A stretch of DNA of 64,000 nt from Novosphingopyxis sp965218915 (GTDB taxonomy: Bacteria; Pseudomonadota; Alphaproteobacteria; Sphingomonadales; Sphingomonadaceae): NCBI RefSeq assembly GCF_965218915.1, contig NZ_OZ244708.1, positions 1,426,001-1,490,000 on the forward strand, given 5' to 3'. The notes beneath the pieces are model-generated. The model did no database searches, was not told the DNA's origin, and worked only from the letters and a program-made list of their open reading frames with translations. Numbering within the stretch: the stretch's first letter is position 1; each line of letters begins with the position of its first letter. Below are positions 19,934 through 29,785 of this stretch, piece after piece. The position numbers were made by a program, and so were the translations under genes.

Positions 19934-20134
19934 ATGGAGCTGTTCAGCTGGAACCCCTGGGCGCCGGTCGCCGCCATCGCCCTGATCGTGCTGCTGATCT
20001 CGATTCTGGGCGATCACCGGCGGCGCAAGCGGCGCAATCTCGAGCAGACGGGCTTCATGCCCTGGCCGTTCATCACCGTAATGAGCGCGATCGTGTTTCT
20101 GTTCGGTACCGCGCTGGCGATTCAGCTCGGCTGA
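19934..20134 (+). CDS. Small two-helix membrane protein of unknown function
   Basis: A 66-residue protein beginning MELFSWNPWAPVAAIALIVL has one membrane helix at about 9-25. A strongly basic loop follows (DHRRRKRRNLEQTG), and a second helix spans about 45-63. I do not recognise a family. The ATG at 19934 is preceded by GGGGAAGCC, a plausible ribosome binding site. It is divergent from the EamA gene and convergent with cpaF. Confidence 0.6.
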   Translation: MELFSWNPWAPVAAIALIVLLISILGDHRRRKRRNLEQTGFMPWPFITVMSAIVFLFGTALAIQLG

Positions 20135-20157
20135 GCCGCGATCCTGGCGGCCGCCCG

Positions 20158-21678
20158 CTAGAGACAGGCTTCCAGATAGGGCTGGTCGAACCCGAACTGC
20201 TTGGCCTTGTCGAGCGTATAGGGGCGCAGACCCGAGCTGGCATATTCGCCGACGATCATGCCTTCGGCATCCTCGTCCATGTAGTTGAACTTGAACAGGT
20301 CCTGCGTGACGATGACATCGCCTTCCATGCCGATCACCTCGGTGATCTGCGTGGTGCGGCGCGAACCGTCGCGCAGGCGCTTGACCTGCACGATCAGATC
20401 GACCGATTCGGCGATCTGGCGGCTGATCGCCTCCTTCGGAATCTTGATGTCGCCCATCAGGATCATGTTCTCCATGCGCGCCAGACATTCGCGCGGGGAG
20501 TTGGAGTGAAGCGTGCACATCGAGCCGTCATGGCCGGTGTTCATCGCGGCCAGCAGATCGAAGCACTCGCTGCCGCGAATCTCGCCCAGGATGATCCGGT
20601 CTGGGCGCATGCGCAGGGCGTTCTTGACCAGATCGCCGATGGTGATCGCGCCGTCGCCCTCCAGATTCGGCGGACGCGTTTCCAGCGGCAGCCAGTGCGG
20701 CTGCTGCAGCCGAAGCTCGGCCGCATCCTCGATCGTCAGCACGCGCTCGCCCGGGTCGATCATCTTGGACAGCGCGTTGAGCATGGTCGTCTTGCCCGAG
20801 CCGGTACCGCCCGAGATGACCACGTTCATGCGGCTGGCGCCGGCGATCTTGAGCGTGGTGCACATCTTTTCGTTCATCGAGCCGAAGCCCTTGAGCATAT
20901 CGAGCGTGATCGGCTTTTCGGAGAATTTACGTATCGAGATGGCGGTGCCGCGCAAGGACAACGGCGGCACGATGACGTTGACGCGGGAGCCGTCTTTCAG
21001 GCGCGCGTCGGCCAGCGGCGTGGTCTGATCGACCCGGCGGCCGACCTGGTTGACGATGCGCTGGGCGATCTGGAACAGATGCTCCTCGTCGCGGAACTGG
21101 GTGGGGGCGAGGGTCAGCTTGCCCTTCTTTTCGATGTACGTCTGGAACGGGCCGTTGACCATGATGTCGCTGACATCCGGATCGGACAGCAGTTCCTCGA
21201 GCGGGCCGAAACCGAGCAGCTCGTCCACCAGCACCTTTTCGAGCGCGAATTGCTCGCGTCGGTTGAGCGTCAGCTTGAGCTCGGCCAGCACCTCGAGGAT
21301 GATCGGGCGGAATTCCTCGGTCAGCTCTTCCTTGTTGAGCGTGGAGGCGGCTTCGGGATCGACCCGTTCGAGCAGTCGCGGCAGCACCTGTTCCTTGATC
21401 CTGTGAACCGAGGCCTCGAAGCCTTCGCCCGGCTTGGTGCCCTCGTTGATCGAAGCGGCGCGCTCGGTCAGCCGGTTCATGGCATCGCTGGACGGGGTCG
21501 GCGCCGATGCCGGCATGTCCATCGCATCGAGCGGCGGGAACTGCTCGCCGCCGGGTTCGGGCAGATTGGTCGATCCGCTTTCGTCCTTGCGGGCCGGCAT
21601 GCCGCCGCTCATCGGCCGCGCCACGCCGAAACTGGGGCGCCCGCCGCCGGGGCCGCTGCGTTTGCCGAATGCGCTCAT
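20158..21678 (-). CDS. cpaF: CpaF/TadA-family secretion ATPase
   Basis: This is a type II/IV secretion ATPase of 506 residues, of the kind that powers Flp/Tad pilus assembly on the inner membrane. An N-terminal disordered region of about 90 residues precedes the helical domain. The Walker A loop GGTGSGKTTMLN, the Asp-box region IILGEIRGSECFDLLAAMNT and the histidine-containing GHDGSMCTLHSNSPRECLAR are visible. No other tad/cpa gene lies in the window, so it is an orphan here. A Tad pilus elsewhere in the genome, or a separate function, are both possible. Confidence 0.92.
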   Translation of the reverse strand: MSAFGKRSGPGGGRPSFGVARPMSGGMPARKDESGSTNLPEPGGEQFPPLDAMDMPASAPTPSSDAMNRLTERAASINEGTKPGEGFEASVHRIKEQVLPRLLERVDPEAASTLNKEELTEEFRPIILEVLAELKLTLNRREQFALEKVLVDELLGFGPLEELLSDPDVSDIMVNGPFQTYIEKKGKLTLAPTQFRDEEHLFQIAQRIVNQVGRRVDQTTPLADARLKDGSRVNVIVPPLSLRGTAISIRKFSEKPITLDMLKGFGSMNEKMCTTLKIAGASRMNVVISGGTGSGKTTMLNALSKMIDPGERVLTIEDAAELRLQQPHWLPLETRPPNLEGDGAITIGDLVKNALRMRPDRIILGEIRGSECFDLLAAMNTGHDGSMCTLHSNSPRECLARMENMILMGDIKIPKEAISRQIAESVDLIVQVKRLRDGSRRTTQITEVIGMEGDVIVTQDLFKFNYMDEDAEGMIVGEYASSGLRPYTLDKAKQFGFDQPYLEACL

Positions 21679-21790
21679 CGATCATTGCCCGGAGATTGCG
21701 TCATGGACCACGGGCTAGGCGAAAAGGGTGAACAAATCGGAAAGCATGACGGGTTTCCCTCGTCCGCCGGCCGCTCTAAGGAGCCGGACC

Positions 21791-22732
21791 ATGGCTCTCA
21801 CCCCATCGGGAAATCGCGACGATGTTCGCACCGGCATGCTGCTCGCGCTCGGCGGCTTCGCGATGCTGTCGGTGGGCGACGGGATCATCAAATCGATCGC
21901 GGGGCAATGGCCGGGGACGGCCGTCGCCGCGCTACGTTACAGCTTCGGCGCGATTGGGCTGGCGACGTTCCTGTTGTTGAAGGAAGGGCGCGGGGGTTTT
22001 CGCCTGCCGATGTGGCGGACGCAGCTGGCACGCGGCTTGTTCGTCGCGATGGCCACCGTCTGTTTCTTCTCGGCGATCTTCCTGATGCCGTTGGCCGAAG
22101 CGACCGCGATCCAGTTCACCAGCCCGATGCTGACCGGGCTGTTGTCCGCGCTGCTGCTGGGCGAACGCGCGTCGAAGCGGGTGTGGATCGCGACATTGGT
22201 CGCCTTTGCCGGGGTGCTGATCGTGCTCAGACCCAATATCGCCTTGCTCGGCTGGGCCGCTTTGCTGCCGCTCGGATCGGCGCTGGGGATGGCGTTACTG
22301 ATGATCTTCAACCGCGCGGTTTCGGATGCGGGCTCGGGCCTCCTCATGCAGGTCTTGGTGGCGAGCATCGCCGCGCCGTTCCTGATCGTGGCGGCTATGA
22401 TCGGCCATTACAGCGGTTTCGCTCCGCTGCACGTCGCCTGGCCGCACTGGAGCGTGATCGCGCGCTGCGCGCTGGTCGCGGTCACCGCCAGCAGCGCGCA
22501 CTGGATCGTCTACACCGCCACCACCCGCGCCTCGGCCGCCACGGTGGCACCGATGGTCTATGTCCAGCTCATCGTGGCGCTCGGCATCGGCATGGCCTTC
22601 TACGGCGATTATCCGGACTTTGTATCAGTGCTCGGTTCGGCCCTGATCGTCGCCGCAGGCCTGTGGCTATGGCGCCAACGCCGGATCGCGCCGCGGCGGG
22701 AGGTGCCGGCTATGGAGGGCACGCCGGATTGA
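21791..22732 (+). CDS. EamA-family (DMT superfamily) transporter
   Basis: The protein has 313 residues and about ten hydrophobic helices in two EamA repeats. The first repeat includes VGDGIIKSIAGQWPG and the helix pair FSAIFLMPLAEATAIQFTSP. The second ends around APMVYVQLIVALGIGMAFYG. Upstream in-frame GTG (21728) and ATG (21746) codons exist, but the ATG at 21791 has AAGGAG seven bases upstream and gives the normal family N-terminus. It is a probable metabolite exporter of unknown substrate. It is only about 30% like the EamA protein at 18913 by eye, so not a recent duplicate. Confidence 0.86.
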   Translation: MALTPSGNRDDVRTGMLLALGGFAMLSVGDGIIKSIAGQWPGTAVAALRYSFGAIGLATFLLLKEGRGGFRLPMWRTQLARGLFVAMATVCFFSAIFLMPLAEATAIQFTSPMLTGLLSALLLGERASKRVWIATLVAFAGVLIVLRPNIALLGWAALLPLGSALGMALLMIFNRAVSDAGSGLLMQVLVASIAAPFLIVAAMIGHYSGFAPLHVAWPHWSVIARCALVAVTASSAHWIVYTATTRASAATVAPMVYVQLIVALGIGMAFYGDYPDFVSVLGSALIVAAGLWLWRQRRIAPRREVPAMEGTPD

Positions 22733-22743
22733 AACTCGCTCGA

Positions 22744-24306
22744 TCAGGTGGGGGGCAATCGACCGCTCCGCTCCTTGGGAACCAGATCCCTGCGCACATT
22801 GACGAACAGATAGCGCTGAAAATAATAGATCGTGGCCGTGCGAACATAGTGGAGCTCGATGGCGCGATCGACGAGACGCTCTGTCGCCGAATTATATCGC
22901 GGCACGATCGGCTCCGACGCGGTGACGATCACGCTCGGTCTCGCGGCCAATATCCTGGCGACCTCCGCAGCGGGGTCTACTCCGATGGCCGCAGCTTCCA
23001 TGCTGTTGCTGAGATGATCGGGATAGACATAGGCCGTCGGCAGGCAGCTTTCGGTCGTCCGATAGAGCGCGGTCGGTCCATCGAAGACGTAGAGGCACTG
23101 TCCCTCCCTCGTGACATAAGGGCGGGCGGCGGCCGTCGCTCGGCTGATACCGCTGCGGTCGCTTCGGGTGACCTGCGATGCGCCGGATATATTCGCAGCG
23201 AAGCAGAAAAAGGTCAGCAGCAATGGCGCGACGACGGCGCCGCCATAGTCCTTGCCCAACATGGGTGCTGCCAGAACGAGAATGCCGGGAAGGACGGGGA
23301 TGAAATAGTGGAGATAGATGTTTCCGATCATCAGGAAACCGATGGCGGCCGCGCCCGTCCAGCAGGCGATCAGGCCATAGGCGCCCCATTCGTCGGCACC
23401 GTTCTCCTGCCTGCGTCTGACGACGGCGACGAGCGCTACGCCGACGAGCGGCAAGGCCATGAGCGCCACTTTCGCCTTGAACATATGCTCGTAGGGCCCG
23501 GTGAGATGCCCGCGCGCGAAAATCGAAGTGAAGTTTGCATATACGAACGCGTCCAGATGGCCCATGGAGGCATAGGCCAGCCCCGCTGCCATCGTCGGCA
23601 ACAGCCCGATCGCGCCGAACAGGCTTGCATAGCCGAGAAGCCTGGGAAACCGCACGCCCAGTTGTCTAAGGCGCCAGACCGATGCGATGCCGAAGAATAC
23701 GCACTGCGGCGCTGCCGTGTATTTCAGTTGCAACATGATGCCGCCCAGCGCCATCGACAGCGCCGCCAAGCGCACCACTATGCCCAAATCGTCGCATTCG
23801 AAGCATCGCAACAGGATCATCGCCATGCCGATAGCGATCGGCAGGTAGAACACTTCGCTCTGACCGATCGCAGCGCCGAACGCGGACAGTCCCAATATGT
23901 AGAGCGAGGCAGCTACGACCCCGGCCACTCGGTCGCCGAAGCGCACCGCCAGGCGATACACCATCGCGCCGCCGGCTGCGGCACAAAGCAGCGCCATGAT
24001 CTGGTAGGGGAGCACATCCGCGCCGAACAGGTTGGCGAAAGCGTAGAGGAGGAAGAGCCCGATCGGCTTGCGATCCCACAGATCGACGTAGGGGAGATGG
24101 CCGTCGAGCATCCGCGAACCGATGAACTGGTACAGCTGTTCGTCGTAATCCGGCGCGGGATCGCCCAGATAAGCACCGCGCACCACCAAGGCGACGATCA
24201 GGATCAGCGCGTAGGCGAACGTCTCCCCAAACTTTATCTTGGACTTGAAATGATCGTTCCAGCTCGGCGCAAGCGCGCGCGCTTGGCGTGCCAGCACCGC
24301 GATCAT
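22744..24306 (-). CDS. GT39/ArnT-like polytopic membrane glycosyltransferase
   Basis: This 520-residue protein has about a dozen membrane helices. The first periplasmic loop carries an acidic motif (DPAPDYDEQLYQFIGSRMLD) typical of GT-C enzymes that use polyprenyl-linked sugar donors. The phrase DLWDRKPIGLFLLYAFANLF is common in the glycosyltransferase 39 family. It probably glycosylates a lipid or envelope polymer, with donor and acceptor unknown. It has no sugar-biosynthesis neighbours. Gene and flank look somewhat more AT-rich than the surroundings, so transfer is possible. Confidence 0.78.
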   Translation of the reverse strand: MIAVLARQARALAPSWNDHFKSKIKFGETFAYALILIVALVVRGAYLGDPAPDYDEQLYQFIGSRMLDGHLPYVDLWDRKPIGLFLLYAFANLFGADVLPYQIMALLCAAAGGAMVYRLAVRFGDRVAGVVAASLYILGLSAFGAAIGQSEVFYLPIAIGMAMILLRCFECDDLGIVVRLAALSMALGGIMLQLKYTAAPQCVFFGIASVWRLRQLGVRFPRLLGYASLFGAIGLLPTMAAGLAYASMGHLDAFVYANFTSIFARGHLTGPYEHMFKAKVALMALPLVGVALVAVVRRRQENGADEWGAYGLIACWTGAAAIGFLMIGNIYLHYFIPVLPGILVLAAPMLGKDYGGAVVAPLLLTFFCFAANISGASQVTRSDRSGISRATAAARPYVTREGQCLYVFDGPTALYRTTESCLPTAYVYPDHLSNSMEAAAIGVDPAAEVARILAARPSVIVTASEPIVPRYNSATERLVDRAIELHYVRTATIYYFQRYLFVNVRRDLVPKERSGRLPPT

Positions 24307-24482
24307 GGCCGACGGCTCGTACGATTATATATGGAATTGAAAAGGTTTCGATTTCGGTACAGCCGGCGATAAATTATGGTCATCGACAATCCCCGTTATG
24401 AGGAACCTCGATTGCCAAGAGATGGCTAATTTTTGGTAAACGGAAAATCTCGAAGCAGCGGAACTTGCAGCTGGGCCAGAAC

Positions 24483-24746
24483 TTACTCGCCCGCCTTCTC
24501 TGCCAGCACGGTCAGGCCCTTGTCGTTGACCTCGGCGAAGCCGCCTTCGATGCGGATCGTCTCGGGGGTGGCGCCGTCGGTCCGGTAGATCGACAGGTCG
24601 CCGTCGCGGACCGTGGACATGAACGGGGCGTGGCCTTCGAGCACGCCGAAATCGCCCTCGGCGCCCGGCACGACGACCATGTACACATCCTCCGAGCGGA
24701 CGAGCTTTTCAGGGGTGACGAGTTCGAAATGAAGGCTCGATGCCAT
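24483..24746 (-). CDS. atpC: ATP synthase F1 subunit epsilon
   Basis: Epsilon is the small rotor-stalk subunit that couples and can inhibit F1. The N-terminal beta-sandwich is visible as HFELVTPEKLVRSEDVYMVV, followed by GAEGDFGVLEGHAPFMSTV. At 87 residues it is short: the C-terminal helical hairpin found in E. coli epsilon is absent, as in several alphaproteobacteria. The ATG at 24746 is chosen because the conserved region starts there; the longer frame would run into the upstream repeat. It is the last gene of atpHAGDC. Confidence 0.93.
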   Translation of the reverse strand: MASSLHFELVTPEKLVRSEDVYMVVVPGAEGDFGVLEGHAPFMSTVRDGDLSIYRTDGATPETIRIEGGFAEVNDKGLTVLAEKAGE

Positions 24747-24757
24747 GGGTTTCTGCT

Positions 24758-24845
24758 CCCCCCTCCCGTTAGCGGGAGGGGCCGGGGGTGGGACTAGACG
24801 GGCGGACGCTCGGCCCACCCCTAACCCCTCCGCAAGCGGGAGGGG
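24758..24845. repeat. REP-like palindromic element between atpD and atpC
   Basis: Two hairpin ends, CCCCTCCCGTTAGCGGGAGG near the left side and CCCCTCCGCAAGCGGGAGGG at the right side, flank GGCCGGGGGTGG and its partner CCACCCCTAACC. It is the same family as the gcvH-gcvPA element. Read on the minus strand, its end GGGAGGGGGGAG lies about 9 bases before the atpC ATG, where a ribosome binding site is needed. Confidence 0.8.
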
Positions 24846-24854
24846 AATTTTGAT

Positions 24855-26321
24855 TTACGCTTCTTCGGCGAGCTTCTTGCCCTTGGCGACCGCCTCGTCG
24901 ATGCCGCCGACCATGTAGAAGGCGCTTTCGGGCAGATGGTCGTATTCGCCTTCGACCACCGCCTTGAAGCTCTTGATGGTGTCCTCGAGCTGCACGAACT
25001 TGCCCGGGATGTTGGTGAACACCTCGGCGACGTGAAAGGGCTGCGACAGGAAGCGCTGGATCTTGCGGGCGCGGGCGACGGTGAGCTTATCCTCTTCGGA
25101 CAGCTCGTCCATGCCGAGAATGGCGATGATGTCCTGCAGCGACTTGTACTTCTGCAGCGTCTCCTGGACGGCGCGGGCGGTGTCGTAATGCTCCTGGCCT
25201 ACCACGCGGGGTTCCAGAACGCGGCTGGTGGAATCCAGCGGATCGACCGCCGGATAGATGCCGAGCTCGGAAATGGCGCGGTTGAGGTTGGTGGTGGCGT
25301 CGAGATGCGCGAAGGAAGTCGCCGGAGCCGGATCGGTCAAGTCGTCGGCCGGCACGTAGATCGCCTGGATCGACGTGATCGAGCCTTTCGTCGTCGACGT
25401 GATGCGCTCCTGCAGCTGGCCCATGTCGGTCGACAGCGTCGGCTGGTAACCCACGGCCGAAGGGATGCGGCCGAGCAGCGCGGACACTTCCGAGCCCGCC
25501 TGGGTGAAGCGGAAGATATTGTCGACGAAGAAGAGCACGTCCTGGCCCTCCTGGTCGCGGAAATATTCGGCGATGGTGAGGCCCGAGAGGGCGACGCGCG
25601 CGCGCGCGCCCGGGGGCTCGTTCATCTGCCCATAGACCAGCGCCACCTTGGAGCCTTCGGAGATCGCCTCCCCGGCCTCGTTCTTGGCGATGACGCCCGC
25701 GTCGAGGAATTCGTGATAGAGATCATTGCCTTCGCGGGTACGCTCGCCGACGCCGGCGAACACCGAGGTGCCGCCATGGCCCTTGGCGATATTGTTGATC
25801 AGTTCCTGGATCAGCACGGTCTTGCCCACCCCGGCGCCACCGAACAGGCCGATCTTGCCGCCCTTGGCATAGGGCGCGAGCAGATCGACCACCTTGATGC
25901 CGGTGACGAGAATCTCGTTCTCGGTCGACTGCTCGGTAAAGGGCGGTGCCTCGGCGTGAATCTGCTGAGTCTGCGTGGCGTTGATCGGGCCGCGCTCGTC
26001 GATCGGCTCGCCGATCACGTTCATGATGCGGCCGAGCGTTTCGGGACCGACCGGCATACGGATCTGCGCGCCGGTATCGGTCACGCTCTGTCCGCGGGTG
26101 AGGCCGTCGGTGCCGTCCATCGCGATGCAGCGCACGGTGTTCTCGCCGAGATGCTGCGCGACTTCGAGCACGAGGCGCTTGCCGTTGTTGTCGGTTTCGA
26201 GCGCGTTCAGGATTTCGGGCAGCTCATTGTCGAACTGCACATCGACCACCGCGCCGATGACTTGGCTGATATGGCCGACATTGTTGGTCGTGGCGGGTTT
26301 TTCCTGGAGCTGGGTAGCCAT
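24855..26321 (-). CDS. atpD: ATP synthase F1 subunit beta
   Basis: Beta is the catalytic subunit of F1. The Walker A loop GGAGVGKTVLIQEL, the DVLFFVDNIFRFTQAGSE Walker B segment and the ALLGRIPSAVGYQPTL signature are intact. Its 488 residues are normal, with a short extra N-terminus. It lies in the operon order atpH-atpA-atpG-atpD-atpC, transcribed on the minus strand. Palindromic repeats lie on both sides of the gene. Confidence 0.98.
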   Translation of the reverse strand: MATQLQEKPATTNNVGHISQVIGAVVDVQFDNELPEILNALETDNNGKRLVLEVAQHLGENTVRCIAMDGTDGLTRGQSVTDTGAQIRMPVGPETLGRIMNVIGEPIDERGPINATQTQQIHAEAPPFTEQSTENEILVTGIKVVDLLAPYAKGGKIGLFGGAGVGKTVLIQELINNIAKGHGGTSVFAGVGERTREGNDLYHEFLDAGVIAKNEAGEAISEGSKVALVYGQMNEPPGARARVALSGLTIAEYFRDQEGQDVLFFVDNIFRFTQAGSEVSALLGRIPSAVGYQPTLSTDMGQLQERITSTTKGSITSIQAIYVPADDLTDPAPATSFAHLDATTNLNRAISELGIYPAVDPLDSTSRVLEPRVVGQEHYDTARAVQETLQKYKSLQDIIAILGMDELSEEDKLTVARARKIQRFLSQPFHVAEVFTNIPGKFVQLEDTIKSFKAVVEGEYDHLPESAFYMVGGIDEAVAKGKKLAEEA

Positions 26322-26348
26322 GTTTTCGTTACCTTCTGCTTCTTTATT

Positions 26349-26441
26349 TCGTCATTCCCGCAAAGGCGGGGATCGATCCCGTGTCTCGTCGTGGCTCTAT
26401 CCGTAGAAGCGGGATAGGTTCCTGCCTCCGCAGGAGCGACG
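26349..26441. repeat. REP-like palindromic element between atpG and atpD
   Basis: Hairpins CCCGCAAAGGCGGG near the left, an AGAAGCGGGATAG-containing middle and CCTGCCTCCGCAGG at the right are visible, starting from CGTCATTCC. It belongs to a different repeat family from the atpD-atpC element. No open reading frame is supported here. Confidence 0.65.
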
Positions 26442-26450
26442 ATGCAAAAA

Positions 26451-27347
26451 TTACAACGCTTCGGCGCCCGATATAATCTCGACCAGCTCTGTTGTAATGG
26501 CGGCCTGACGGCTGCGATTGTACTGGATGGTGAGCTTGTCGATCAGCTCGCCCGCATTGCGCGTGGCGTTGTCCATCGCGGTCATCGAGGCGCCCTGTTC
26601 GGATGCCATGTTCTCGAGCAATGCGGTGAACAGCTGCGTGTTGAGGTTCTTTGGCAGCAGGTCAGCTAGGATCGCTTCCTCGTCGGGCTCATATTCGACC
26701 GCGGCGGGCGGGGCGTCACCGGGGGTGCCGGACGCAGCTTCGGCCTCATCCTCGACCTTGACAGGGATGATCTGCTGACGGGTCGGTTGCTGCGTCAGCG
26801 CATTCTTGAAATGCGAATAAAACAGATGCGCGACATCAAATGTACCGGCCTCGAGCATCTCGACCAGGTCGCCCGCGATCGCACGCGCCTCGTCGAAGCC
26901 CGGTTCCTTGACCGCGGTGGTGTCGTAATATTTCTCGGTCTGGCCAGGGTGGAAGCGGTTGATCGCGCTGCGGCCCTTGCGCCCGGCGAGGTAGAAGAGG
27001 ACGGTCTTGCCGTCCTTCTCCAGCTGGCGAGCGTAACCGCGCGCTTCCTTGACGATATTGGCATTGAACGCGCCCGCCAGCCCGCGATCCGAGGTCAGGA
27101 CGACCAGCAGGTGGACCTGGTCCTTGCCGGTGCCGACGAGCAGCTTGGGCGAGTTTTCGGTCGGCGTCACCTGCGCGGCGAGCGAGGATACCACCGCTTC
27201 CATGCGCTGCGCGTAAGGACGCGCGGCCTCGGCCGCGGCCTGCGCCTTGCGCAGCTTCGCGGCGGCGACCATCTGCTTGGCCTTGGTGATCTTCTGGGTC
27301 GATTTGACCGAGCCGATCCGCCCTTTCAGTTCTTTAAGACTGGCCAT
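26451..27347 (-). CDS. atpG: ATP synthase F1 subunit gamma
   Basis: Gamma is the central rotor shaft of F1. The N-terminal helix KELKGRIGSVKSTQKITKAK and the C-terminal helix ATRNAGELIDKLTIQYNRSR are the standard coiled-coil pair, with VLTSDRGLAGAFN in the globular domain. At 298 residues it is a little longer than usual because of an acidic, Ala/Pro-rich loop near residues 195-220 (DEAEAASGTPGDAPPAAVEY). It is the third gene of the atp operon and is flanked by repeats on both sides. Confidence 0.96.
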   Translation of the reverse strand: MASLKELKGRIGSVKSTQKITKAKQMVAAAKLRKAQAAAEAARPYAQRMEAVVSSLAAQVTPTENSPKLLVGTGKDQVHLLVVLTSDRGLAGAFNANIVKEARGYARQLEKDGKTVLFYLAGRKGRSAINRFHPGQTEKYYDTTAVKEPGFDEARAIAGDLVEMLEAGTFDVAHLFYSHFKNALTQQPTRQQIIPVKVEDEAEAASGTPGDAPPAAVEYEPDEEAILADLLPKNLNTQLFTALLENMASEQGASMTAMDNATRNAGELIDKLTIQYNRSRQAAITTELVEIISGAEAL

Positions 27348-27365
27348 GCTACCTCAAAAACCACT

Positions 27366-27465
27366 TCCAATTTAACCGTCATCCCGGACCCGATCCGGGA
27401 TCCCGGGCCCAGCGGAAGCGCCATCCGACCCTGGATTCCGGCTTTCGCCGGAATGACGCCGATTT
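27366..27465. repeat. REP-like palindromic element between atpA and atpG
   Basis: Bounded by GTCATCCCGGACCCGATCCG at the left and GATTCCGGCTTTCGCCGGAA followed by TGACG at the right, so the outer GTCAT/ATGAC ends are inverted. It has internal hairpins such as GATCCCGGGCCC. This GTCATNCCGG family is widespread in sphingomonad intergenic DNA, to my knowledge. It is distinct from the other two elements in this operon. Confidence 0.75.
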
Positions 27466-27469
27466 GCTT

Positions 27470-28999
<1,530 letters not shown>

Positions 29000-29011
29000 G
29001 GATTGAGCCTT

Positions 29012-29566
29012 TTAGCCTTTCATCGCAGTGGCGAGCGTGTTGAGACGGGTACGGATGCTGTTGTCGATCATACGGCTGCCGATCTTGACGACCAGCCCGC
29101 CGAGGATCGACGGATCGACTTGGGATTGAACATTGACGTCGCGGCCGACGCGGGCGCGCAGCTGCTTGCGCAGCGCGTCCATCTGATCGTCCGACAGCGC
29201 GTGCGCGCTGACCACTTCGGCGGTCACTTCGCCGCGATGCGCAGCGGTGAGGATGTTGAAATCGCGCGCGACATGGCCGAGCTGTCCGAGGCGCCGGTTC
29301 TCGGAAAGAACACCGAGGAAATTGCGGGTGAGGGTATCCACGCCCAGCTGGTCGGCGACGGCGAGCACGGTGCGTTCGGCCTGATCGCGCGACAGCTCCG
29401 GGCTGGTCGTCACCGCCTTGAACGCGGGCACCTCGTCGAGCGCCTGCTTCAGCGTGTCGAGCGAGCGCTCGACTGCCGCGATCTCACTGCGGTCGCGCGC
29501 CAGCTCGAACAGAGCGGTCGCGTAGCGTCCCGCCAGGCTGGCCGAAATGCCGCTGGATGTCTCCAC
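29012..29566 (-). CDS. atpH: ATP synthase F1 subunit delta
   Basis: Delta links F1 to the peripheral stalk. The N-terminal six-helix domain begins ISASLAGRYATALFELARD, and the C-terminal part contains VDPSILGGLVVKIGSRMIDN. I choose the GTG at 29566 because the conserved N-terminus starts there and GGAAGGA lies ten bases upstream. The frame is open further upstream without a sensible start. The resulting 184 residues are typical. It is the first gene of the atpHAGDC operon. Confidence 0.93.
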   Translation of the reverse strand: METSSGISASLAGRYATALFELARDRSEIAAVERSLDTLKQALDEVPAFKAVTTSPELSRDQAERTVLAVADQLGVDTLTRNFLGVLSENRRLGQLGHVARDFNILTAAHRGEVTAEVVSAHALSDDQMDALRKQLRARVGRDVNVQSQVDPSILGGLVVKIGSRMIDNSIRTRLNTLATAMKG

Positions 29567-29785
29567 GCGCGAAATGTCCTTCCATTCTAAAGAATATCCG
29601 CAAGGTGAAATCGGCCATGCGGCACCGGGCCGGGAAACCGGCCTCGGCAATTCTGGGGCGCGGTTAGCATCCGGATTTGCCCTTTGCAAGGGCAGGGGGG
29701 CGCCTTGTGGTCCGTAAGACGAACTGCCGTGGGGGCGGGGTGGCGGCGTGGACATTCGGACGCAAGTTTCGGGATGCGATGAGGC

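Noticed and set aside
18532..24372. A plus-strand open frame of about 1946 codons.
   Set aside because: It runs antisense to the EamA, CpaF and glycosyltransferase genes, has His/Arg/Asp/Gln-rich low-complexity sequence typical of the opposite strand of high-GC genes, and shows no domain.
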